Position numbers and translations under genes: made by a program
Notes under the pieces: model-generated
The model's database searches: none
Told to the model about the DNA's origin: nothing
The model's input: only the letters and a program-made list of their open reading frames with translations
Source of the DNA: Thermasporomyces sp040195635
Lineage (GTDB): Bacteria; Actinomycetota; Actinomycetes; Propionibacteriales; Actinopolymorphaceae
NCBI RefSeq assembly: GCF_040195635.1
Contig: NZ_JBEFTX010000016.1
Span: 62,001-126,000 of the forward strand
Length of the DNA stretch: 64,000 nucleotides
Direction of reading: 5' to 3'
Part shown: positions 40,286 to 47,397 of the stretch, piece by piece
Numbering within the stretch: the first letter of the stretch is position 1
Layout: the number at the start of each line of letters is the position of its first letter

Positions 40286-40917
40286 TGGCGGATGCGTTGT
40301 CCCAGGCGGAGTTCGATGCGTTGCACGCAGAACATCTGCGCTGGTACGAACGGCGGGGCGGCAAGGGTCCGATGGTGGTGAACGGCCTTTCGTTGCGTCT
40401 ACTTGATCTGCGAGGTCGGCAGCTGAGCGAAGCCGAGTTGGTTGATGTCGACCTAGCGGAATCCGATTTGACTGGTGCGCAGTTTGCGCGCGCGAGTTTG
40501 ATGGGTGCAAACCTGCGCGGTGCCCGGTTGGTTGACGCCGATTTCTACAAGGCCACTCTTGACGATGCCGACCTCACCGATGCCGACCTCACCGGTGCGC
40601 GGCTCGCGCGGGTCGACTGCGCAGGCACGGTTCTGGCGCGGGCGACCCTGGATCGCACCAATCTGAGTGCGGCGCTCTTCATGCGTACGGATCTTCGTGG
40701 TGCGCGGGTGCGGAATGCTCGAATGGATGCCACCTCGTTCGCCGACGCGCTCATTGGCCAGGCGGACTTCAGCGGGACAACCGGAACCGTCACCAGGAAC
40801 GATCATGTCATCGTCGAGGACGACGGATCTCCGGTTGACGCGGTAGCGGCGTTGAACGCGGCGGGGGCGCAGGTGAGCGAGTTCGACCCCGACCAACAGC
40901 CGGAGAGCGGCGAATGA
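40285..40917 (+). CDS. Pentapeptide-repeat protein, candidate immunity protein
   Basis: 210 residues from ATG 40285, sharing a base with the toxin stop (TGATG). Residues about 45-165 are pentapeptide repeats of the A(D/N)Lxx type: VDLAESDLTGAQFARASLMG, ANLRGARLVDADFYKATLDD, ADLTDADLTGARLARVDCAG and so on. They should fold into a right-handed square beta-helix. Such helices can mimic DNA (as in Qnr/MfpA), which would suit blocking a nuclease. Its position, coupling and size fit an immunity role. The DNA uses more GAT, GTT, GCG and TTG codons than neighbours, suggesting separate ancestry. A different role cannot be excluded. Confidence 0.7.
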   Translation: MADALSQAEFDALHAEHLRWYERRGGKGPMVVNGLSLRLLDLRGRQLSEAELVDVDLAESDLTGAQFARASLMGANLRGARLVDADFYKATLDDADLTDADLTGARLARVDCAGTVLARATLDRTNLSAALFMRTDLRGARVRNARMDATSFADALIGQADFSGTTGTVTRNDHVIVEDDGSPVDAVAALNAAGAQVSEFDPDQQPESGE

Positions 40918-40946
40918 GCAACTCGTGGCGTGGCGGAGGAAGGCCG

Positions 40947-41438
40947 ATGACGGACCCGTCTCGTGCGTCGCAGGACATCGTGAACCGGCTGCGCGAAGAG
41001 CTGGCGCGCCTCGAGCATGCCGCGCCACCGGATCAGCGGGACGCCGACCTGGAGGACGCCGCTGGCGACGCCGGCGCCGATCCAACCGGTGGCGCGGGGA
41101 CGCCGACCGGCATCGGCGAGGCGCTCGACGGGAAGGTACGGATCACGGTGTCGGCTGGCCACGTCAGCGAGGTCGTATTGGAACCGCGTGCCCTGCGTAC
41201 GCCGAGCGAGGAGTTGGCCGCGGCGATCCGTGACGCGACCAACGCGGCGATCGATGCGCAGAACGCCGAGGTGACCTCCGGCCTCCCCGGCGTCCCTTCG
41301 CTGGCGGATCTCACCAGCACCCTCGACGAGTTCTCCGCCGAGTCGCTCAGGGCGATGGCGGAGTCGAGCCGGGGAATTCGTGACGCGATCGCGACCGTCC
41401 AGCGGATCGCTGAGCTCCACCGCCGCCGCCTGACCTAG
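40947..41438 (+). CDS. YbaB/EbfC-like protein of the toxin operon
   Basis: 163 residues from ATG 40947, preceded by GGAGGAAGG at 40935-40943; an upstream ATG at 40914 overlaps the pentapeptide stop but lacks a ribosome site. Central YbaB-like fold: GKVRITVSAGHVSEVVLEPR, ALRTPSEELAAAIRDATNAA. YbaB proteins bind DNA as dimers, but in actinobacteria diverged copies recur next to WXG100 and type VII substrates. The last codon pair and stop TAG lie exactly at the border of the inverted-repeat element downstream. Confidence 0.7.
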   Translation: MTDPSRASQDIVNRLREELARLEHAAPPDQRDADLEDAAGDAGADPTGGAGTPTGIGEALDGKVRITVSAGHVSEVVLEPRALRTPSEELAAAIRDATNAAIDAQNAEVTSGLPGVPSLADLTSTLDEFSAESLRAMAESSRGIRDAIATVQRIAELHRRRLT

Positions 41439-41599
41439 GGCGTGTCTGATGGATCACGATCGGCTCGCGGCGTCCCGCATCCCGCCTGGCTGCGTTCTCG
41501 TCGATCGGCGCACAAGACCAGTGCGCCTTCCTCCTCGGCCTTGCCAGCCGGGCGCGGATACGCCGCTCACTGATCGATCGTGATCCATCAGACACCCCC
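41438..41599. mobile_element. MITE-like element with TA target duplication
   Basis: 162 bp bounded by terminal inverted repeats of about 25 bp (GGGCGTGTCTGATGGATCAC on the left; right end is its reverse complement with one base changed). TA dinucleotides flank it at 41436-41437 and 41600-41601, as expected for IS630/Tc1-mariner-type targets. A hairpin (GGCGCAC and GTGCGCC at about 41507-41527) lies in the centre. No transposase is encoded. Both flanking convergent genes end with a TAG made of the flanking TA and the first element base. Confidence 0.75.
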
Positions 41600-42093
41600 T
41601 AACTGTCGGGCGACGCGGATCCATCCGCGGCCTTCCCGAGCAGCGGTAGAGCGCGCGCGGGCACCTGCGTCGCCAGCGCGATCACGGTGGACGTACGCAC
41701 CACACCTCCGCCGGCGAGCACCTCGTCGAGTACCCGCTGCAGGTCGGCGTTCGAACGCGCGACGAGCCGGACCATCATGTCGGCGCTCCCGGTGATGGTG
41801 TGCGCCTCCAGCACCTCCGGGATCGTCCGAAGGTGCTGGGCGACCACCGAGTGCCCGACGCCTTGTTGGAGCTCCAGCGTCGCGAACGCCGTCACGCCGA
41901 ACCCGAGCGCTTCGGCGTCGATCTCGGGCCCCCATCCACGCACGACACCGCTGCGCGTGAGCCGGTCGAGCCGGGCCTGCACGGTGCCGCGCGCGACGCC
42001 GAGTCGGCGGGAGGCCTCGAGGATGCCGACCCGCGGTTCCCGGGCGAACAGGGCCACGATCTCGGCGTCGAGCCGGTCGACGGGTCCGGGCAC
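41599..42093 (-). CDS. Lrp/AsnC-family transcriptional regulator
   Basis: 164 residues from GTG 42093, eight bases after GGAGG (complement of 42102-42106); GTG 42108 is in frame but lacks a site. The N-terminal helix-turn-helix reads LDAEIVALFAREPRVGILEA, SRRLGVARGTVQARLDRL. The C-terminal RAM domain has GHSVVAQHLRTIPEVLEAHT and GSADMMVRLVARSNADLQRV. Lrp regulators sense amino acids. It diverges from 4-hydroxyphenylpyruvate dioxygenase, so control of tyrosine degradation with an aromatic amino acid as effector is likely. The TAG stop lies at the edge of the MITE-like element. Confidence 0.92.
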   Translation of the reverse strand: MPGPVDRLDAEIVALFAREPRVGILEASRRLGVARGTVQARLDRLTRSGVVRGWGPEIDAEALGFGVTAFATLELQQGVGHSVVAQHLRTIPEVLEAHTITGSADMMVRLVARSNADLQRVLDEVLAGGGVVRTSTVIALATQVPARALPLLGKAADGSASPDS

Positions 42094-42288
42094 GTTGTGC
42101 GCCTCCACAGCAAGGTTCCGCGTGAGTCAGGACAAGCCGGCCTGGGAATGGGCACCCTGGACAGTGTGTCGCCTCATTCTGCCGTATGTCTGAACAGTAT
42201 GACCAGCCAAACCTCAGGCAGTTGCGCAAGTTGCTGACGTCGGACCAGGCTCGCGGCAGGAAGAGGCCAGCGAGAACAGGAGGCCGCC

Positions 42289-43608
42289 ATGTCCGACAGC
42301 GACCGTTTCGCCGGTAGCCGTATCCCCAGTGACCGGGGAGACGCCCAGATCGGCGAGGCCACCAGCATCCCCGAGCAGGCCAGCCCGGGCTCCAGCGCGC
42401 TGACCCCGCGCGAGCGGTCGGCGGATCTCCGTCTCGACCAACTCCGCGAGCTCGTCGGCCTGGTCGACTATGACGCCTCCCATGATCCTTTCCCGGTGAC
42501 CGGGATGGACGCCGTGGTCTTCTGCGTCGGCAACGCGACTCAGACCGCGTCCTTTTACCAGCTCGCGTTCGGCATGGACCTGGTGGCCTACGCCGGGCCG
42601 GAGACCGGATACACCGACCCCGTGACCGGGCGATCCGATCGCCGGTCGTACGTCTGCGAGTCCGGATCGGCGCGGTTCGTGTTCGAGGGCGGCGCCACTC
42701 CGGACAGCCCGCTGCTCGACCACCACCGCAGGCACGGCGATGGCGTCATCGACCTGGCGCTGGAGGTGCCCGACGTCGACAGGTGCATCGCACACGCCCG
42801 CGCCCAGGGCGCCACCATCCTGCAGGAGCCGTACGACGACGCCGACGCACACGGAACGGTCCGCCGCGCCGCGATCGCCACCTACGGCGAGACCCGGCAC
42901 AGTCTCATTGACCGCTCGCGCTACTCGGGCCCCTATCTACCCGGTTACGTCGAACGCCGTACGACCGTGACCCGCCCGCCCGGGCACCCCAGGCGGTTGT
43001 TCCAGGCCGTCGACCACTGCGTCGGTAACGTCGAACTCGGCAGGATGGATTACTGGGTCGAGTTCTACCACCGGGTCATGGGGTTCGTGAACATGGCGGA
43101 GTTCGTGGGTGACGACATCGCCACCGAGTACTCCGCACTCATGAGCAAGGTCGTCGCCAACGGAAACCACCGGGTGAAGTTTCCCCTCAATGAGCCGGCC
43201 GTTGCCCGGAAGAAGAGCCAGATCGACGAATACCTCGAGTTCTACGCGGGGCCCGGATGTCAGCACATCGCCCTGGCAACCAACGACATTCTCCGGGCGG
43301 TCGACGTTCTCCGGGCGAACGGCATCGAGTTTCTCGCCACTCCAGCGTCGTACTACGAAGACGAGGAGCTGCGAGCCCGCATCGGTTCCGTACGCGTACC
43401 CGTCGAGGAGTTGGCGAGGCGCGGCGTCCTTGTCGACCGCGATGAGGACGGCTACCTTCTCCAGATCTTCACGACGCCGGTCGGTGACCGCCCGACGGTC
43501 TTCTACGAGCTGATCGAACGGCACGGCTCGCTCGGATTCGGAAAAGGGAACTTCAAGGCGCTCTTCGAAGCCATCGAACGCGAACAGGAACGCCGCGGAA
43601 ACCTCTGA
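42289..43608 (+). CDS. hpd: 4-hydroxyphenylpyruvate dioxygenase
   Basis: 439 residues from ATG 42289, after AGGAGG at 42278-42283. Two VOC modules: DAVVFCVGNATQTASFYQLA at residue 75 and VDHCVGNVELGRMDYWVEFY at residue 241. The iron ligands expected are His 243 (VDHCVGN), His 326 (GCQHIALA) and Glu 407 (VFYELIER). It converts 4-hydroxyphenylpyruvate to homogentisate in tyrosine breakdown. About 45 extra residues lie at the N-terminus compared with compact family members. The downstream enzymes homogentisate dioxygenase (58435) and fumarylacetoacetase (54595) lie elsewhere in this window. Divergent from the Lrp gene, with a 195-base shared promoter region. Confidence 0.95.
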   Translation: MSDSDRFAGSRIPSDRGDAQIGEATSIPEQASPGSSALTPRERSADLRLDQLRELVGLVDYDASHDPFPVTGMDAVVFCVGNATQTASFYQLAFGMDLVAYAGPETGYTDPVTGRSDRRSYVCESGSARFVFEGGATPDSPLLDHHRRHGDGVIDLALEVPDVDRCIAHARAQGATILQEPYDDADAHGTVRRAAIATYGETRHSLIDRSRYSGPYLPGYVERRTTVTRPPGHPRRLFQAVDHCVGNVELGRMDYWVEFYHRVMGFVNMAEFVGDDIATEYSALMSKVVANGNHRVKFPLNEPAVARKKSQIDEYLEFYAGPGCQHIALATNDILRAVDVLRANGIEFLATPASYYEDEELRARIGSVRVPVEELARRGVLVDRDEDGYLLQIFTTPVGDRPTVFYELIERHGSLGFGKGNFKALFEAIEREQERRGNL

Positions 43609-43708
43609 GCGCACACCTTTGCGCAGAAAGCTTGAACCTTCTGCCTGGTGGGCACGTGCCCCTCGTGAATGATCCCGGATGGTCCGGGACTCGCGCGAGG
43701 AGGAAATG

Positions 43709-44212
43709 ATGCGCGCATGGTGTCTGCGGACAGTGGTGTTTCTCGCCGGCATGGGCGCTGTCCTTGCCGCCGGGGTGGTACCAGCTCAGGCGGCGACAGC
43801 GGCGGGGAACGTGGACGCGCGGTCCCATGGGGGAACCGTGCTGGGTGCCGTTCTGACCGGCGCGGCGGAGGTTCCGGGCCCGGGAGACGACGATGGTCGC
43901 GGGCTCTTCGTCGGCAAGGTCAAGGGCGACCTGCTCTGCTATGTGCTCGTGGCTCGCAGGATCGAGGAACCGATGGCCGCACACATTCATGTCGCCCCGG
44001 AAGGGGCAGCTGGCCCGATCGTGGTGGGCCTCACCGCTCCGGTGGGCGGCTACTCCGCCGACTGCATCCGTGCGGTTCCCGATGACCAGAACTCCACGGC
44101 CACGCTGTCGGAGAGCGAACTGGCGTCGATCCGGTCCGACCGGTCCGGCTTCTACGTCAACGTCCACACCGCAAGCTTCCCGGCGGGCGCGATCCGCGGT
44201 CAGCTGTTCTGA
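43709..44212 (+). CDS. Secreted CHRD-domain protein
   Basis: 167 residues from ATG 43709; GAGGAGG at 43697-43703 is better spaced for it than for ATG 43706. Signal peptide to about GVVPAQAAT. The CHRD domain has LTGAAEVPGPGDDDGRGLFV, MAAHIHVAPEGAAGPIVVGL and GFYVNVHTASFPAGAIRGQL. CHRD domains occur in chordin and in many bacterial secreted proteins; the metal-like His motifs (HIHVA, NVHT) are conserved. Function unknown. It is followed by a terminator, so probably a single-gene unit. Confidence 0.9.
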   Translation: MRAWCLRTVVFLAGMGAVLAAGVVPAQAATAAGNVDARSHGGTVLGAVLTGAAEVPGPGDDDGRGLFVGKVKGDLLCYVLVARRIEEPMAAHIHVAPEGAAGPIVVGLTAPVGGYSADCIRAVPDDQNSTATLSESELASIRSDRSGFYVNVHTASFPAGAIRGQLF

Positions 44213-44270
44213 CGCCGGCACCGAGCGTCTGTTCTGACGCCCGTACCCAGCGGCGCGCTGTAGTGTGAAT

Positions 44271-44305
44271 AGGGCCCTTGTCAGCATCCGTGCTCCAGGG
44301 GCCCT
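44271..44305 (+). terminator. Terminator after the CHRD gene
   Basis: AGGGCCC (44271-44277) pairs with GGGCCCT (44299-44305) around a 21-base loop, followed by TTT within CTTTCG. It lies 58 bases after the CHRD stop codon and before the oxidoreductase gene. Modest but plausible. Confidence 0.6.
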
Positions 44306-44418
44306 TTCGCTGCGTACTCCTTGCCCGGCGTACTGCCGAAAGTTTCGGCGCGGGGCGAGGATGCGTCCACGACATGACATGACGATGACATGGCCGACGA
44401 TCGCAGAGAGGTGATGTG

Positions 44419-45381
44419 GTGCGCGCAATCCATGTCCGGCAGCACGGTGGACCCGAGGTACTGGTACTCGCCGACCTCCCGTCGCCCAAACCCGGGCCTG
44501 GCGAAGTCCTTGTCGACGTCGCGGCCGCCGGCGTCAACTACATCGACACCTACCACCGCAGCGGGCAGTACCACGTCAAGCCGCCGTTCGTCCTGGGCAA
44601 TGAGGGCGCGGGGACCGTCCGCGCACTCGGCGAGGGCGTCACAGGAGTCAAGGTCAACGACCGGGTGGCCTGGACCGGCGTACTCGGGTCCTACGCCGAG
44701 CAGGCCGTCGTTCCTGCCCACAAGCTCGTCCCGCTTCCCAGCGGAGTCTCGGAGGAACTTGCCGCCGCGTCCCTGCTCCAGGGCGCGACCGCCCACTATC
44801 TGGTGAAGTCGACGTACGAGATCCAGCCCGGCGACTGGGCGCTCGTCCATGCCGCCGCGGGAGGTGTCGGCCTCCTCCTCACCCAGATGGTGAAGCTGTG
44901 CGGCGGGCACGTCCTCGCCACCGTGTCGACGCCGGAGAAGGCCGAGCTGGCCCGTCAGGCCGGTGCCGACGAGGTGGCCAGCTACGACGAGTTCGTGAAC
45001 CGGGCCCGGGAGTTGACAGGCGGCGAAGGCTTCCCGGTCGTCTACGACGGCGTGGGCCGCAGCACTTTCGACGGAAGCCTCGACGCGCTCCGGCCGCGGG
45101 GAATGATGGTCCTGTACGGCGCGTCGAGTGGGCAGGTCCCCCCGCTCGACCTGCAGCTGCTCAACACCAAGGGCTCGCTCTACGTCACCCGCCCGACCCT
45201 CGCCCACTACACCCGCGACCGCGACGAGTTGCTCGACCGGGTGGGCGAGGTCTTCAGCTGGATCGGCACCGGACTCCTCTCCGTCCGGATCGGCGGGCGC
45301 TATCCGCTCACCCACGCGCGGCGCGCGCACGAGGACCTGCACAGCCGGCGTACGACGGGGAAACTCGTGCTCGTGCCCTGA
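44419..45381 (+). CDS. Quinone oxidoreductase (zeta-crystallin-like MDR)
   Basis: 320 residues from GTG 44419, seven bases after GAGAGG at 44406-44411; GTG 44416 is also in frame. Medium-chain dehydrogenase fold without the catalytic zinc ligands: AIHVRQHGGPEVLVLADLPS, GVNYIDTYHRSGQY, GNEGAGTVRALGEGV, and the NADPH site VHAAAGGVGLLLTQMVKLCG. These are QOR signatures; one-electron reduction of quinones with NADPH is the family activity. The C-terminus SRRTTGKLVLVP is typical. Confidence 0.92.
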   Translation: MRAIHVRQHGGPEVLVLADLPSPKPGPGEVLVDVAAAGVNYIDTYHRSGQYHVKPPFVLGNEGAGTVRALGEGVTGVKVNDRVAWTGVLGSYAEQAVVPAHKLVPLPSGVSEELAAASLLQGATAHYLVKSTYEIQPGDWALVHAAAGGVGLLLTQMVKLCGGHVLATVSTPEKAELARQAGADEVASYDEFVNRARELTGGEGFPVVYDGVGRSTFDGSLDALRPRGMMVLYGASSGQVPPLDLQLLNTKGSLYVTRPTLAHYTRDRDELLDRVGEVFSWIGTGLLSVRIGGRYPLTHARRAHEDLHSRRTTGKLVLVP

Positions 45382-45407
45382 CCACCGAACGCCCACAGGG
45401 CGACCTG

Positions 45408-45503
45408 CCCAGCGCCCGACTCACCGCCTGGCCCAGCGCCCGACTCACCGCCTGGCCCAGCGCCCGACCCGTCGCCCGGCCCAGCGCCCGGCCCGTCGCC
45501 CGG
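45408..45503. repeat. Four 24-bp tandem repeats
   Basis: A 24-bp unit starting CCCAGCGCCCGACTCACCGC occurs at 45408-45431 and 45432-45455 exactly. Two diverged copies follow at 45456-45479 and 45480-45503, and a degenerate tail of CCCGTCGCCCGG to about 45527. It directly abuts the inverted-repeat element to the right. Confidence 0.85.
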
Positions 45504-45526
45504 CCCGTCGCCCGGCCCGTTGCCCG

Positions 45527-45621
45527 CCGCGAATGACCACGCTGAGCAGGCCTGTGGTACCTGGAACAGGCGTCGACACCTGTCTGGCGTACACAGGCCT
45601 GCTCAGCGTGGTCATTCGCGG
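45527..45621. repeat. Dispersed GAATGACCACG inverted-repeat element, perfect copy
   Basis: Perfect 30-bp arms (45527-45556 and 45592-45621); the arm includes CGCGAATGACCACGCTGAGC then AGGCCTGTG. The 35-base centre holds a second, weaker inverted repeat (ACAGGCGTCGACACCTGT) almost identical to one in the element at 2116-2307. It lies between the quinone oxidoreductase and the GlcD-type gene, 30 bases before the latter's start. Confidence 0.95.
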
Positions 45622-45650
45622 CCGGCTGCGTCGCCCGTACGGTGGGTCCT

Positions 45651-47045
45651 ATGACCCAGGAGGCTCCGTTCACCGATCTTGTCGCCGAGCTGTCCGGCCG
45701 CCTGCCGGCTGAGGTGGTCGTGACCGACCACGACCGGCTCACCTCGTACCAGCGGGACATGGCGTCGTTCTGCCCAGCGGGAAAGCCGGTCGCCGCGGTG
45801 CTGGCCAGGGAGGTCGCTCATGTGCAGCACGTTCTCGCGGTGGCGTCCCGGCACGGCGTACCGGTAGTTCCCCAGGGTGGCCGGACCGGTCTCTCCGGCG
45901 GCGCCAACGCGATCGACGGGTGCATCACCCTCTCGCTCGAACGCATGGACCGGATCGTCGAGATCGACCCGGCGAACCGGATCGCCGTCGTCCAACCGGG
46001 GGTGAAGAACGCCGTCCTGTCCCGGGCGGTCGCCGAGCACGGGCTCTTCTATCCGCCCGATCCGTCCAGCTGGGAGATCTCCACGATCGGCGGCAACCTC
46101 GCGACGAATGCAGGTGGCCTGTGCTGTGTGAAGTACGGCGTCACCAGCGACTTCGTACGTTCGCTCGAGGTGGTGCTCGCGAGCGGCGAGGTCCTGCGGA
46201 CCGGCCGGCGTACCGCGAAGGGTGTCGCGGGCTACGACCTGACCCGGTTGTTCGTGGGCTCGGAGGGAACGCTCGGCGTCATCACCGAGGCGACTCTCGC
46301 CCTGCGACCGGCAAGCCACGAGCCGCGCACCGTGGCGGCGCTGTTCCCCACGGTGGCGGCCGCAGGTGATGCCGTGGCGCGGGTGGTGGCGGGGCGCCAT
46401 GTGCCGAGCCTGCTGGAGTTCATGGACCAGGCGTCTCTGCGGGCCGCGAACGCCTATCGCCCCATGGGCCTGCCCGAGCATGCCGCGGCCATGCTGATCG
46501 CCCAGTCCGACGCGGCCGGCGACCAGGCGGGTGCGGACATCGCAGCCACGGCGAGCGTCTTCGCCGACGCCGGCGGGTTCGATGTGGTCGAGGCCGACGA
46601 CGCGGCTGAGGGAGAACTGCTGCTGGCGGCCCGCAGGGAGATGCATTTCGCGCTCGAAGAGCTGAGCACCGGCCGCCTCATCGACGACGTGTGCGTCCCG
46701 GTCAGCCGGTTGGCCGAGTTCGTCCAGCACGTGGAGAAGGTCTCGGCCGACGTCGATCTCACGATCGCGGTCGTCGGCCACGCGGGCGACGGGAACGTCC
46801 ATCCCAATGTCGTCTTCGAAGCCGGCGACGAGGACCAGGTGCGCCGGGCGCGTCAGGCGTTCGACGAGATCATGCGGCTCGGACTGGCGATGGGCGGCAC
46901 GGTGACGGGGGAGCACGGCGTGGGGATGCTGAAGCGGGACTGGCTCGCTCAGGAGCTCGGTCCGGTGTCATTACGGGTGCATCACGACCTCAAGCGGATG
47001 TTCGACCCGGCGGGCATCCTCAATCCCGGGAAGGTCCTCGCCTGA
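45651..47045 (+). CDS. FAD-linked oxidase, GlcD/lactate dehydrogenase type
   Basis: 464 residues from ATG 45651; TACGGT at 45638-45643 eight bases upstream fits a leaderless -10. FAD-binding type 4 domain: VVPQGGRTGLSGGANAIDGC, PDPSSWEISTIGGNLATNAG, GYDLTRLFVGSEGTLGVITE. FAD-oxidase C-terminal domain: GHAGDGNVHPNVVF, GGTVTGEHGVGMLKRDWL, FDPAGILNPGKVLA. It oxidises a 2-hydroxy acid (glycolate, lactate or similar); the exact one is not readable. No GlcE/GlcF partners lie nearby. Confidence 0.92.
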   Translation: MTQEAPFTDLVAELSGRLPAEVVVTDHDRLTSYQRDMASFCPAGKPVAAVLAREVAHVQHVLAVASRHGVPVVPQGGRTGLSGGANAIDGCITLSLERMDRIVEIDPANRIAVVQPGVKNAVLSRAVAEHGLFYPPDPSSWEISTIGGNLATNAGGLCCVKYGVTSDFVRSLEVVLASGEVLRTGRRTAKGVAGYDLTRLFVGSEGTLGVITEATLALRPASHEPRTVAALFPTVAAAGDAVARVVAGRHVPSLLEFMDQASLRAANAYRPMGLPEHAAAMLIAQSDAAGDQAGADIAATASVFADAGGFDVVEADDAAEGELLLAARREMHFALEELSTGRLIDDVCVPVSRLAEFVQHVEKVSADVDLTIAVVGHAGDGNVHPNVVFEAGDEDQVRRARQAFDEIMRLGLAMGGTVTGEHGVGMLKRDWLAQELGPVSLRVHHDLKRMFDPAGILNPGKVLA

Positions 47046-47397
47046 GGACGCGCAAGTCGGTGGAAATCCTGGGCCCGTGAAATCCCGGACGACGGGCGTG
47101 TCCCCTGTCCAGAGACGGTTCGGACGACACGGGTGCGCGTTCATGCCTTGACATCAATTCTGGCCGCATCCGGTCGCCAAATACCGACGGCGATTGTGCG
47201 AATTCAATTCGTAGCCAAAGGCAGTCGAAGTACAAGACTTGTCTCCGTGTCTCGAACGCAACGAAAGGATTTCGTTGCGGCGTAGTTCTGGTTTCCCAAA
47301 CTCGTTGGCCGTAACCTGCTGGGCATCCAGCACCCGATGACTGCGCGTGAGGTTTCTCGCGTCGCGAAGGCCAGGGTTTCCGAAGGGACGTGCAACG
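47046..47397. other. 352-base upstream region of the second Opp/Dpp operon
   Basis: Notably lower in GC than its surroundings, with AT-rich patches (for example GCGAATTCAATTCGTAGCC). It includes TTGACA at 47148-47153, a possible -35 without a convincing -10, and a perfect palindrome at 47258-47278. No supported gene. It probably holds the promoter and operator of the transporter operon. Confidence 0.6.
47258..47278. promoter_or_regulatory. Perfect palindrome, candidate operator
   Basis: GCAACGAAA-GGA-TTTCGTTGC: 9-bp perfect arms with a three-base centre, 120 bases upstream of the binding-protein gene. It has the size and AT-rich core of a repressor site (GntR, LacI or ROK). No regulator gene lies next to it, so the protein that reads it must be encoded elsewhere. 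Confidence 0.55.
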
